Assembly: GCA_028277025.1 (NCBI GenBank)
Contig: JAPYVG010000031.1
Span: forward strand, 1 to 18,772
From: Sulfolobaceae archaeon
Lineage (GTDB): Archaea > Thermoproteota > Thermoprotei_A > Sulfolobales > Sulfolobaceae
DNA: 18,772 bases
Reading direction: 5' to 3'
How positions within the stretch are numbered: the first letter of the stretch is position 1; every line of letters starts with the position of its first letter. Shown one piece after another: positions 1-7,870 of this stretch. Below the pieces are notes generated by a model that was not told the DNA's origin, did not search any database, and worked only from the letters and a program-made list of their open reading frames with translations. Made by a program: the position numbers and the translations under genes.

Positions 1-1341
1 TTCGTTGGAAAGCCTAACACCGGCAAAAGCACTGCTATGAAAGCGTTATTTTATTCCCTTTACTGTCCAGGTAATCTCATTAAGCTAAAGCAGGACAGCT
101 TTGAGGTAAAGGATAATTTGTTTCTCCTACGCTTCACTATCGACAGAGAGGGAACGAAGGAAAACTACAAGAGTTTCATAAGTGATTCATTACCAGAAGG
201 GGAGTTTAAACTAGAACCTATAAACGTTTTGGATTTCATACTTACTCAAAAACTGAGTTATGAAGAGGAGTACAGACCATCAACGTTACCTCCAATGTAT
301 TTTACGAAAACGTGTAGTGACGAGGATATAAAACGTTTAAGGTTTTCCCTTAGTAACACAATTTACAAAATCAGCGTCAACGGTGATAAAGGAGAAGTTA
401 AGGTTGATGTCCCTGATGTAAGTGAAACCTGCTTAAACGAAACTCTTTCATCTATTTCCACCATTATGTTGAATATTGCAGAACAGCGAGTAAACTCCCA
501 GTACTGCATAGGGTTTAACGAGTCTCTAAGCAAAAATGGAATCAACGGCGTTGTTTACATTCCTTATGGTAGGTCTTTCCTAGTGCTTCAGAAGTTTATA
601 TTACAAGAAATTTTGAACTCTCTCACGTCGGTATCGCCTTCCCCCTTTTCGTGGTTGGAAGCAATTATATCTAATATGATTAGAAGAGAATTGGTAATGG
701 CAATAAACCCCCCGTTTAAAATTACAAGACCTAATTATCTGACGGAATACTTCAAGGGCTTAACTACATACAACGAGAAAGTATTCAACTTAATAAAACC
801 GCTATTGAAAGGACAGATAGCAAATGTTGGCGGGAACTTAGTTTACATTGAGGAAAATAAGATAATACCGTGGGAGTACGTTTCAGCTTCAATACTAGAG
901 ATCGTAAGTTTCTTGCTCTCGGTAAAGGTGGGGAGTCTGATATTGTTTGAAGAACCTGAAACACAACTACACGAGGAATTACAACTACTAATGGGTATGG
1001 TTCTTTACGCTTTATCCTCAATTAACCGTATCGTGATTTCTACTCACAGCCAGACTATAGTTTCCACTATCGCCCACCTGAGTATGTTAAAGCCCACTAA
1101 GGAGGAGTTAAAGGACTTGTTTGAGGACTTGAAAGTGAAGGATTACGAAGCGTTAGCAGAAGCTGTAGAAAAGGCTAATGAAAAAGTTAAGGTTAAAGTA
1201 TATCACTTTACCGAGGGAGAGGTTAAGGACGTGAGTATCGACCATGTCGTGAGGGGTTTGCCTGGTACTAAGGACGTATTGGAAAAGGAGTTTAGGTGGT
1301 TTTCATCACTTCATTCGAAGAGACTGTTCGGGCAAAAGTGA
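1..1341 (+). CDS. AAA family ATPase (SMC/OLD-like), 5' partial
   Basis: The reading frame is open from base 1, so the start codon lies before the window. The first visible residues contain a Walker A P-loop, GKPNTGKST (bases 7-33), so only a short N-terminus is missing; the Met at base 37 is inside the P-loop region and is not the true start. The C-terminal half carries a Walker B motif, LILFEEPETQL (about bases 937-972), and a switch-His segment, VISTHSQT (about 1033-1056). This is the ABC/SMC-like arrangement of AAA_15/AAA_21 and OLD-family ATPases, with a long variable insert between the two halves. About 446 residues are visible. Such ATPases usually act with a nuclease or effector partner, and a 175-aa gene follows 58 bases downstream with its own ribosome binding site. 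The ATPase call is firm; a defence role is inference from family and context. Confidence 0.85.
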   Translation, partial: FVGKPNTGKSTAMKALFYSLYCPGNLIKLKQDSFEVKDNLFLLRFTIDREGTKENYKSFISDSLPEGEFKLEPINVLDFILTQKLSYEEEYRPSTLPPMYFTKTCSDEDIKRLRFSLSNTIYKISVNGDKGEVKVDVPDVSETCLNETLSSISTIMLNIAEQRVNSQYCIGFNESLSKNGINGVVYIPYGRSFLVLQKFILQEILNSLTSVSPSPFSWLEAIISNMIRRELVMAINPPFKITRPNYLTEYFKGLTTYNEKVFNLIKPLLKGQIANVGGNLVYIEENKIIPWEYVSASILEIVSFLLSVKVGSLILFEEPETQLHEELQLLMGMVLYALSSINRIVISTHSQTIVSTIAHLSMLKPTKEELKDLFEDLKVKDYEALAEAVEKANEKVKVKVYHFTEGEVKDVSIDHVVRGLPGTKDVLEKEFRWFSSLHSKRLFGQK

Positions 1342-1399
1342 CGTAGTTTACTTGAGTTAAGAAATCCTATTAGAGACGTTCGAACAAAGGTGAGAGATT

Positions 1400-1927
1400 A
1401 TGGTAAGTTTAAAGGTCGAGAAGGGAGTACTTGAGGAAAATTGCTGCAAGTTTTTCATAAAAGACGATAATGTGTTACTTTTTATAGACATGGAAGAGGT
1501 TTTTAGGGGACTAAATAAAGTAGAAGATGAGGAATTAAGAAAATTTTACACCGGTAACTTAGAGGAGATTGGCATTAATTCGCGTGAGCACTGCGATGCT
1601 ATCGAAATAGTGAGAGATGTAAAAGGCGAACTGATAATTAAAATCATTGAATTAACAGCAATGCAGGGCAGGGATCTTCCCACGTTACTAAACAAGATGA
1701 ATTTTTGCACAGCATTTATAAACACTCTAGTGAGGAGGTCTTTGTATTTAAGGGCTAATAATGTGAGATACGTAACTGTGTTTGTGGTTAACCCTAATGA
1801 CGTTGACAAGGTCAAGGAATTTATCGAGAGAAATATGGATATCATAACTAACACCTATCGCTGGTTATATTATTTTACCGACATGTTAGTACCGGAAGTG
1901 ATACCATGTGGAAAACTGTCCAACTAA
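1400..1927 (+). CDS. hypothetical protein, partner of the upstream ATPase
   Basis: A 175-aa protein I do not recognise. The ATG at 1400 has a good ribosome binding site, AGGTGA, six bases upstream. The gene follows the ATPase on the same strand after 58 bases and is probably co-transcribed. The protein is soluble (no signal peptide or membrane segment), with four scattered cysteines plus an adjacent pair near the N-terminus that do not form a clear zinc site. The centre has an Asp (EHCDAIEIV) followed by a beta strand and IIELTAMQ, which resembles the D...ExK core of PD-(D/E)xK nucleases but has Thr where Lys is expected, so I do not claim nuclease activity. Position and size suit the small partner of a two-gene ATPase/effector module. 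Confidence 0.7.
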   Translation: MVSLKVEKGVLEENCCKFFIKDDNVLLFIDMEEVFRGLNKVEDEELRKFYTGNLEEIGINSREHCDAIEIVRDVKGELIIKIIELTAMQGRDLPTLLNKMNFCTAFINTLVRRSLYLRANNVRYVTVFVVNPNDVDKVKEFIERNMDIITNTYRWLYYFTDMLVPEVIPCGKLSN

Positions 1928-2128
1928 ATTAGGAAGTTTATCGGCCTAGCCTAAAGTTTGTTCAGCTAAAGAGAAAATAGATATTATGTCCATAGCATGA
2001 TAATTGAGCTACTCAGGGGTTAATCCTTTATCTCTCTATTGATAGTAGCTATCTTCATTGAAACAGTAGCTCTGATCGCTTTAACCCTCCTAGCCATTAT
2101 AGAAAAAGAAATATAAGGGGGCTATCCA
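1928..2128. other. intergenic stretch with a possible 25-aa membrane peptide
   Basis: No convincing gene. A TTG-initiated frame at about 2039-2116 on the plus strand would encode a 25-residue peptide that is almost entirely one hydrophobic helix (IVAIFIETVALIALTLL), directly after an in-frame stop. No ribosome binding site or clear promoter was found, so it is noted only as a possibility. Confidence 0.25.
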
Positions 2129-2148
2129 TCCCTTGAAGAGGCTTTCCA

Positions 2149-2282
2149 CCGTTTGTCCCTACACTATCATTTCAATCATTTTATGTTCAATCATGATCGA
2201 GTGTAGGGACTTAGCCCATGGGTAATGGGACTCCAACGGCACGGGGCTCACATCTCCGTAATCCCCTCACCCACATCGGCGT
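2149..2282 (-). mobile_element. IS200/IS605-type tnpB 3'-end and right-end remnant
   Basis: Read on the minus strand, about 70 bases encode a peptide ending in VPLPMG and a stop at 2211-2213. Its Gly/Pro/Arg-rich composition resembles the C-terminal tails of Sulfolobales TnpB proteins. Right after the stop come two perfect 11-bp inverted repeats, GTCCCTACACT (2155-2165) and AGTGTAGGGAC (2200-2210), which would form a hairpin as expected of an IS605-type right end. The outer 26 bases (2149-2174) recur with two mismatches at 16180-16205. The remainder of the transposase is absent. Assigning it to tnpB is a judgement from the tail and the hairpin, not from catalytic motifs. Confidence 0.5.
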
Positions 2283-2466
2283 GAGAGGTCATCATTTATT
2301 AACAAAAGTTTGTTATAAACAGACAAAAAGATTTCTATCAACGTGAAAAAGGATTCAGCCCATAATCTCTTTAACGAATTTCATTATAGCAACTAAGAAG
2401 TCGTTGAGGCCTTTTCTCATCCTTTCACTACTTTACGGAGGTTTGGTTTTGTTAATTTCTTTCCTC

Positions 2467-2474
2467 TTCTTTAA
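2467..2474. repeat. target site duplication, left copy
   Basis: TTCTTTAA immediately outside the left terminal inverted repeat; identical to the octamer immediately outside the right one. Confidence 0.8.
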
Positions 2475-2684
2475 GAGTGTGGACAACAATTTCATTTATT
2501 TGAAATTTGGTTAAAATTTCCTTAAAGTTGCATCATTTAAACTCTCTGATTCACAATAAAATTTTTGGACATGGTTAAAATTACAGCACTATATTTTATT
2601 AACTGATAAATCTTGTGTTGAATTGAAATTAAATTTACACCTTATATAATTTATACTGAATTAACAAAATTGTTGTCCACACTC
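2475..2684. mobile_element. MITE-like non-autonomous element, 210 bp
   Basis: Perfect 18-bp terminal inverted repeats, GAGTGTGGACAACAATTT at 2475-2492 and its reverse complement at 2667-2684, enclose 174 bases of very AT-rich DNA with no coding potential. An identical octamer, TTCTTTAA, flanks the element on both sides (2467-2474 and 2685-2692), the mark of a target site duplication. Length, TIRs and lack of coding match miniature inverted-repeat elements, which are common in Sulfolobus and mobilised in trans by a full-length IS with the same ends. I cannot name the parent IS. An 8-bp duplication would suit for example an IS256-like transposase. The element lies in the signal-peptide end of a decayed gene. 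Confidence 0.85.
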
Positions 2685-2692
2685 TTCTTTAA
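2685..2692. repeat. target site duplication, right copy
   Basis: TTCTTTAA immediately outside the right terminal inverted repeat of the 210-bp element; partner of the octamer at 2467. Confidence 0.8.
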
Positions 2693-3244
2693 CTCAACAT
2701 GATATAAATAGTACTGCTTTTCCCTTCATTACTGCGGGAGTAAAGGAAATAAGTGAGAAACCCCTGATACGGGATGGTATAGGGGGTTCTTTTGCTATAT
2801 TTAAAATAAACGATAGCTCTGGCGAATGGGTAATAACATTCATAGGTAAGGATAATACGTCTACTGGATGGAACCCTGGTATCGTCGTCTATGGAGGAAA
2901 ATTTAATCCTCATAATCCCGACGGCCAACCTGGTTCTTATGATCTGTTATTAACATTTACCGGCAGACTATGGGTTTTTCCCAAAACTGGTTGGGTCAAC
3001 CCTATTTTAACTTTACCTTTAATGGGTTCACCGGTAAACGGTTGGATTAACGTTACTAAACCTTTCAATTATACAGCGGTTTTGGAAGATGTTAACGGTT
3101 CAATTCATCCACATTGACTGTTGATGACTTTTATGTTTATTTTACTTCTCCTCATCAACCTTATGTAGTTTACGTTAACGGTAAGGAATATGCTAAGGGA
3201 TGTACAAATAGCCTGGGCGAAGGTTCAGTAACACTGCTAAACTT

Positions 3245-3692
3245 AATGTGAAAGTCCTTATAGTTAAGTTCAGTATATAGTTCAAGAGTTGCTCCATAAT
3301 TGTCATAATATGCTAAAACTCTTATGTGAGAATTAAATATTTCCATGTATCTATTTATTTGTGAGAATCCTTTAATTCCAGGTTTTTGGCCTTTACTTCT
3401 ATGGGAATCACGCTATTTCCTTTAATTATTGCAAGGTCTACTCTATTCGAGGGGTTAAATAACTAGGTCTCATTAGTCCATATTCAACCGCTACACCGAA
3501 TCCGCTTTCTCTTAACGCTCTACTAAGCTCAAATTTTAGGGAGGCTTCTTTTCGCAAATGTCTTTCGTATTCTCTTTTATCTATAGATGTAAGTGTTTGG
3601 TACGGTTTAAGTGTTTTAAAAATGGAATTTACTACATCATTCATGGATTTGAAAAACTCGGGAGTTGACAGCTCATAAGTATAATTTTTCAC
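3245..3692 (-). pseudogene. frameshifted PD-(D/E)xK nuclease gene
   Basis: The first intact part (3692-3438, GTG start) encodes 84 aa with a helical N-terminus and ESGFGVAVEYGLMRP. One frame over, about 3470-3385, the sequence continues as NRVDLAIIKGNSVIPIEVKA, a textbook PD-(D/E)xK core: Asp, then a hairpin, then E-x-K. A second shift near 3380 leads into GFSQINRYMEIFNSHIRVLAYY, the usual helix and strand after the active site. Joined, the protein would be about 150 aa with catalytic residues intact, so it decayed recently or the shifts are sequencing errors. Its 3' end abuts the end of the convergent secreted-protein pseudogene; the last frame stays open to 3170 but there it only mirrors the other gene. 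This type of small nuclease is seen among restriction-like and mobile-element genes. Confidence 0.6.
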
Positions 3693-4383
3693 GTCACTCT
3701 ACATTATTAGCTAAATCCACAAGACAACAAAGTTTTCATTGAATTATTTTTGTAAAACTAGATAAGAATAATTATTAGCATGCAAAAATGAGTAGAAATT
3801 GCAGAACTTTACGCAAGGAAATCATAACTTATGAAAAATTTTCTCGCTCATAACTCTAGTATTCACATAACGCATTATTAAACGGTTAACGATGCTGAGA
3901 GATTAATATTTAAAGAAGGAGATAAATTTGGCTTAAAGTCTCTAAAAAATGCAAAGAAGAGTTTGCTCAAGTTCGTTAAAATCTTTTACAAGGCAAGGAT
4001 AATTTACAAATTACGACAGATAAGTGTAATAGCTTGCCAATTTTTATATCGTGTAAAGTCCTTTAACTCTTTTATTACCGGATTTATCGAGAATTATTAA
4101 ATAATTACTCTTATAGCTAAATTTGGCAATTAATCTAATGTACGACTTAAAAGGATTTAATTTTATATTCTTATTTTAAAATCAATGAATGAATTAATCA
4201 CCATAATATATTATTAATCCGATTATATCCGTAAAGATAAACATATATATTAAGTTTTATATTATATTTTTATATTATATTGCTATACTTTACCGCCCTA
4301 ATGACGCGAATAGTTTATATAGATTTCCGTAGGAAAAGCATATGAAGTTCCCTTAGGATAACATCGTATTATGGAATCTGTTA
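3693..4383. other. AT-rich stretch without a convincing gene
   Basis: About 700 bases between the nuclease pseudogene and the cmr promoter. One plus-strand frame stays open from about 3887 to 4101 and encodes a Lys-rich segment (EGDKFGLKSLKNAKKSLLKF), but it has no usable start codon and I do not recognise it. It may be a gene fragment. The last 200 bases are extremely AT-rich with several TATA-like stretches (for example 4312-4320). No repeats of CRISPR type are present. Confidence 0.4.
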
Positions 4384-4391
4384 TTTTTATA
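4384..4391 (+). promoter_or_regulatory. TATA box of the cmr operon
   Basis: TTTTTATA lies 22-29 bases before the cmr7 ATG, the correct place for a leaderless archaeal transcript. No ribosome binding site precedes this ATG, which agrees with leaderless translation of the first gene. Confidence 0.6.
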
Positions 4392-4412
4392 TTATGAAAT
4401 ATACTCTAAATT

Positions 4413-5039
4413 ATGGCAAGTGGAACTGCCGATGAATACGTCTTTGTCCCATTAGTAAATGATGTATACTATGAGTATGATGGAAAAACTCTTACTTTTA
4501 CTTTAAGAAAAAATAATACCCCTATTAGAATTAAAATTTTAGATAATAATAAACATATTACTAAAATAAATAAGAATAATAACAGGATTGATATTTATAA
4601 TATTTTAGTTCTTACCGGATATGCTATAAATGAAAATAGTTTAGGGTTAGTTCAAACACTAGATCCTTGTGATTATGTTAAAGGAATTCTCGTAAACGGT
4701 AAAAAAGAGCCAAATGGTGAAAAAAAGCAACCTGGTCAAGACCTATCTATACAAGAAATTATTTTTTCTAAAGATGAAGTAATGAACAAATTATATTTTA
4801 TAAGGAAATTTAACGTTAATCTTCAGAATGACATAAAGATTAATTTAATAACTGATTTAAAAGCCAAATTAGAACCTGTAAGAAAAACTAATTATCGTTC
4901 CTTAAAAATTGATAATAATGAAAAAGAAGAATTTAATAAGAAAATAAAAGGAATTGTTGATCTATATAAAATTCCTAATGAAGATATCGATAATCTAGTA
5001 GAGAAACTTAGTGATATAATCAATTATTATAGTATATAA
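4413..5039 (+). CDS. cmr7: type III-B CRISPR complex subunit Cmr7
   Basis: Cmr7 is a Sulfolobales-specific dimeric subunit that decorates the Cmr-beta effector complex. Its exact job is unknown. The 208-aa product matches the Cmr7 pattern as I remember it from S. solfataricus: N-terminal VFVPLVN, the central ILVLTGYAINE, DPCDYVKGIL, LYFIRKFNV, and a C-terminus in NYYSI. The region after DPCDYVKGILVNGK has a charged Lys/Glu/Gln-rich insertion that seems longer than in the copy I recall. It is the first gene of the cmr operon, leaderless, and ends one base before the TTG that could start the cmr4 frame. Base composition is noticeably more AT-rich than cmr4. The same gene order (cmr7 first) is found in the S. 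solfataricus Cmr locus, which supports the call. Confidence 0.9.
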   Translation: MASGTADEYVFVPLVNDVYYEYDGKTLTFTLRKNNTPIRIKILDNNKHITKINKNNNRIDIYNILVLTGYAINENSLGLVQTLDPCDYVKGILVNGKKEPNGEKKQPGQDLSIQEIIFSKDEVMNKLYFIRKFNVNLQNDIKINLITDLKAKLEPVRKTNYRSLKIDNNEKEEFNKKIKGIVDLYKIPNEDIDNLVEKLSDIINYYSI

Positions 5040-5055
5040 ATTGGAAGGAACCTCT

Positions 5056-5928
5056 ATGCCTTATTACACTTTTTCTGAACCGTTTTTTATTCACGCGATT
5101 ACTCATCTTCACGTAGGTTCCGGCTCATCTGTAGATGAGGAAATAGACTTACCTTTTCAGAGGGACGAGCTAGGCTATCCTACAATTTACGCTTCAAGTT
5201 TGAAGGGGGCAATAAAGTCGTTTCTTTTAAAGGAATTTCCAAATAAAAGAGACCTGATTTATAAGGTACTAGGCGAGGATGAAAACCCTGAGGAAGCCTC
5301 ATTAGGTACTTTTTTGGACGCAATACTTTTTGCTATACCCTCAAGGATTATCGAAATTGATAACGCAAAACCCCACGTTTGGGTTTACGTTACCACATAT
5401 GAGCTCTTAAAGAAGGTTAAATCGTATTTGGACTCGATCTCTCAATTGTCTAACGCTTCCTTAAGTAATTTGCAAAATACTATTGATAGAATTGATAGAG
5501 TGCTTCAGAAGAAAGGAAAGAACATTACGCTAGGCAGTAGTTTGAAGACCGCTATCTTAAATGAGGACTTTCACGTTGAATTGGAGGAGGCTCATGACGT
5601 TAAAATTCTCCATATAACTAATGATGATGTTCCATTACTGGTATTAGAAGATTCTATAGGGAAGGAGGTAATCAATAGGTCTTTAATTAGGGTTAGGAGG
5701 ATAAGGATAGATAAGGATAAGAAAACTGTGGTAACCGGTGGTTTGTGGTCTGAGGAATACGTACCGATGAAGACTATTTTCTTTTCTGCATTTTTAGGCA
5801 AGGAAAGTAAGGAGAATGCAATATTTATCAGCTGTATTTTAAGGAAGCTGAAATACGTTATTCTTGGCGGTAAGGAGACTATAGGAAAGGGAATAGTTGA
5901 GTTATGGTGGGGAAGAGATGCCTTATGA
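5056..5928 (+). CDS. cmr4: type III-B RAMP protein Cmr4 (Cas7 backbone, RNase)
   Basis: Cmr4 forms the helical backbone of the Cmr complex on the crRNA and cuts bound target RNA at 6-nt steps. The 290-aa RAMP fold is recognisable from HVGSGSSVDEEIDLPFQRD near the N-terminus: the Asp in IDLPFQRD aligns with the catalytic Asp (D26 of P. furiosus Cmr4), here residue 31 from the chosen start. YASSLKGAIKSFL follows as the conserved RAMP helix. A glycine-rich segment (ILGGKETIGKGIVEL) closes the protein. The frame could start at TTG 5041, but GGAAGGA lies six bases before ATG 5056, which I prefer. The 3' end overlaps cmr5 by 11 bases, indicating translational coupling. Confidence 0.92.
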   Translation: MPYYTFSEPFFIHAITHLHVGSGSSVDEEIDLPFQRDELGYPTIYASSLKGAIKSFLLKEFPNKRDLIYKVLGEDENPEEASLGTFLDAILFAIPSRIIEIDNAKPHVWVYVTTYELLKKVKSYLDSISQLSNASLSNLQNTIDRIDRVLQKKGKNITLGSSLKTAILNEDFHVELEEAHDVKILHITNDDVPLLVLEDSIGKEVINRSLIRVRRIRIDKDKKTVVTGGLWSEEYVPMKTIFFSAFLGKESKENAIFISCILRKLKYVILGGKETIGKGIVELWWGRDAL

Positions 5929-6382
5929 TGACTACAAGTTAGCTCTTGACGCGTTCAATAAGGTATTAAATTCTCTAAAAGGAGAGGCTAAGAGTAAATT
6001 TAGGAGTAGGGCTAGGGATTTGGTGGAGGAGATATATACTTCTGGGTTCATCCCCACGTTGTTTTACATAATATCAAAAGCTGGGTTAGAGAATAATGAT
6101 AAGATAGATAAACTAATCGCGTTATTAAATTCTTCCTCTTCAAAGAGCATTGATCTGGGCAGTAGTGATGAGGCTTCTTATATGGCCTATTTGTTTGTCA
6201 TTCTGTACTATCTGTCTGAGAGAAACATTATAAATAGAGAGTTTCTAATTGATAAACTCAAGAATAACCGTTTAGAACTCATAGGCAAGTTGTATGAGTT
6301 GTCTCCTATAATTTCCGCCAGGATAAAGAGGTATTTAATGGCAATAAAGAGATTGGCTGAGGCTATAATAGAGGTGAGGTAA
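5918..6382 (+). CDS. cmr5: type III-B small subunit Cmr5 (Cas11)
   Basis: Cmr5 is the small alpha-helical subunit that lines the belly of the complex and contacts the target RNA. The product (154 aa from ATG 5918) is all helical and basic at the N-terminus, with KSKFRSRARDLVEEIYTSGF and IPTLFYIISKAG, a pattern typical of Cmr5: a conserved region calling for one trimmed helical bundle. A TTG at 5897 is in frame, but the ATG at 5918 has GGTGGGGAAGAG just before it and gives the usual start (MPYDDYKLAL). It overlaps cmr4 by 11 bases and its stop codon directly touches the cmr1 start. Confidence 0.88.
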   Translation: MPYDDYKLALDAFNKVLNSLKGEAKSKFRSRARDLVEEIYTSGFIPTLFYIISKAGLENNDKIDKLIALLNSSSSKSIDLGSSDEASYMAYLFVILYYLSERNIINREFLIDKLKNNRLELIGKLYELSPIISARIKRYLMAIKRLAEAIIEVR

Positions 6383-7870
6383 ATGGAGGAGTTGTTAATG
6401 TCTTTTAGGCTAAAGGCTATTTATCCGTTAACCGGAGGTTATAATAGGCATAGTATAAACGAATTTTATGAAGAGAACGTTAGGCCTACTGAAATTAAGG
6501 GTTTATGGAGGTGGTGGAATAGGGTTTTATTCAATACTGTAGCCAACACTATAGAGAGGAAGCTTTACACTTATGAGTCAATAGATAGGCTATTTGAAGA
6601 CGTTTTTGGAAGTGAAAACAAGAAGTCTGCAGTGAGGTTAGAGGTGATAACTGAAGAATGTAATAATAGATTTGAAATAGAATTAGATAGGAAAGTAGAA
6701 TGCTCTACTGTAAATACTGTAAATTGTTTAAGGAAAAAGAATTATAAAAGGGCGACTTTTGATATAAGCGGTAACGAATTAGTTATTAAGGAAGGAAGAA
6801 AAATCTGTAATAGAATTCCTTTAGCGTATAGGTCTAATTTAAACGTAAACGAAATTGAGAGTCTAGTTAATAATAATGAGTTACTCACCTTCGAATTATT
6901 AGGTTTTAAGAAAGTTCATGTAGACATCGCTAATTCATTTAGCGAGAAGACGATTAAGGAAATATTAGATAATCTAGTTACAGATTACTTAGAATACTTT
7001 AATATTAAACCAAAAGTTGAATTTACTCTTAACATTTATCTAGATAAGAGTAGTGAAAAGGAGAAAAACTTTGATGCTAAGCTTAAGTTTGCGTTATATA
7101 GTTTATTAGTTTTTATACTATTAGGAGGGATCGGAAGGAAAACCAGTAGGGGATTTGGTAGTTTATCAATAGTTTATGCAAAATGCTATGATGGAGTATG
7201 CAGTGACTTAGAAAGTTATATTAATGAAATTTTAAAGGTAGAAAATGAGAAAGAGCTTAAAGATAAATTAGTACAACTAATTCATAACATAGAATATAAG
7301 GTTCCTTTCCCCGATGAAAAACATCGGTTAGTAAAAGTTGATTTCAATAATAACATGGTATACTTTTATTTTACTCTAGGATCATTTCTAGAACATACCT
7401 TGTTTGTAAATGAAGCTGACCCAAATAAAGTAAAATGCATACTTGATACTGTATCAGAAGCAGTTACAAAAGAAGGAAAATGCATCCAACTTATTCAGAA
7501 TTACCTTGCGTTTCTAGTATTATTTTGTGGAAATAGAGCAAACGAAAAAAGTGTTATTGATAATACGCAGTGTATTGATGATTACTTAAAATCGTTGGCA
7601 TGCAACAGCTTCGATTTTGCCTCATGGCGTGGAAAATACTCTAGTATTTTTAATGACAAAAAACGTAGGCCATCGGCCTTAAGATTTAAAATATTAACTA
7701 TAAACAATGGAAAGACTTTCCTTTTAACGTATCTATTAATTCCATCATATATCGAATACATTACAAATAATCCAGTTAAGGTAAATTACAATAAGATATG
7801 TAAAGATCTTAAAACTTTAGCGGACTGCGTGAGTGAAAATGTTAAATCGCATCAATCTAATATTCGATAA
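6383..7870 (+). CDS. cmr1: type III-B RAMP protein Cmr1
   Basis: Cmr1 sits at the head of the Cmr complex near the 3' end of the crRNA. It is a Cas7-like RAMP with two ferredoxin-type folds. Diagnostic are PLTGGYNRHS and VRPTEIKGLWRWW near the N-terminus (the RAMP signature with Trp pair) and the glycine-rich loop GGIGRKTSRGFGSL at about residues 246-260. At 495 aa it is much longer than the P. furiosus protein, as in Sulfolobus. The ATG at 6383 has GAGGTGA five bases upstream; a second ATG at 6398 has GGAGGAG six bases upstream and is a possible alternative (MSFRLKAIYPL). The 3' end runs 32-38 bases into cmr6. Codon use in the last third is more AT-rich. Confidence 0.92.
   Translation: MEELLMSFRLKAIYPLTGGYNRHSINEFYEENVRPTEIKGLWRWWNRVLFNTVANTIERKLYTYESIDRLFEDVFGSENKKSAVRLEVITEECNNRFEIELDRKVECSTVNTVNCLRKKNYKRATFDISGNELVIKEGRKICNRIPLAYRSNLNVNEIESLVNNNELLTFELLGFKKVHVDIANSFSEKTIKEILDNLVTDYLEYFNIKPKVEFTLNIYLDKSSEKEKNFDAKLKFALYSLLVFILLGGIGRKTSRGFGSLSIVYAKCYDGVCSDLESYINEILKVENEKELKDKLVQLIHNIEYKVPFPDEKHRLVKVDFNNNMVYFYFTLGSFLEHTLFVNEADPNKVKCILDTVSEAVTKEGKCIQLIQNYLAFLVLFCGNRANEKSVIDNTQCIDDYLKSLACNSFDFASWRGKYSSIFNDKKRRPSALRFKILTINNGKTFLLTYLLIPSYIEYITNNPVKVNYNKICKDLKTLADCVSENVKSHQSNIR

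Larger units (their letters stand above)
2404..3251 (+). pseudogene. decayed secreted/membrane-anchored protein gene
   Basis: Three pieces of coding-like sequence can be joined. A frame from a possible TTG at 2404 encodes a signal-anchor-like stretch (KKSLRPFLILSLLYGG then VLLISFLFF). After the 210-bp element, bases about 2693-3117 encode in another frame a Gly/Asn/Trp-rich segment (for example GWNPGIVVYGGKFNPHNP and TGRLWVFPKTGW) ending at a TGA. One base out of frame, about 3112-3251 continues with VDDFYVYFTSPHQPYVVYVN. The composition and the N-terminal anchor suggest an extracellular beta-rich protein of unknown function. Even without the insertion a frameshift remains at that point, and another near 3112, so the gene is dead. 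I do not recognise the family. Confidence 0.55.

Noticed and set aside
2689..2928. Minus-strand reading frame of 79 codons
   Set aside because: It is antisense to the better plus-strand coding sequence of the secreted-protein pseudogene and has no promoter or family resemblance.
4253..4300. AT-rich repeats before cmr7 as a CRISPR leader
   Set aside because: No repeat-spacer units follow; the stretch is just low-complexity TATA-like sequence upstream of the operon promoter.
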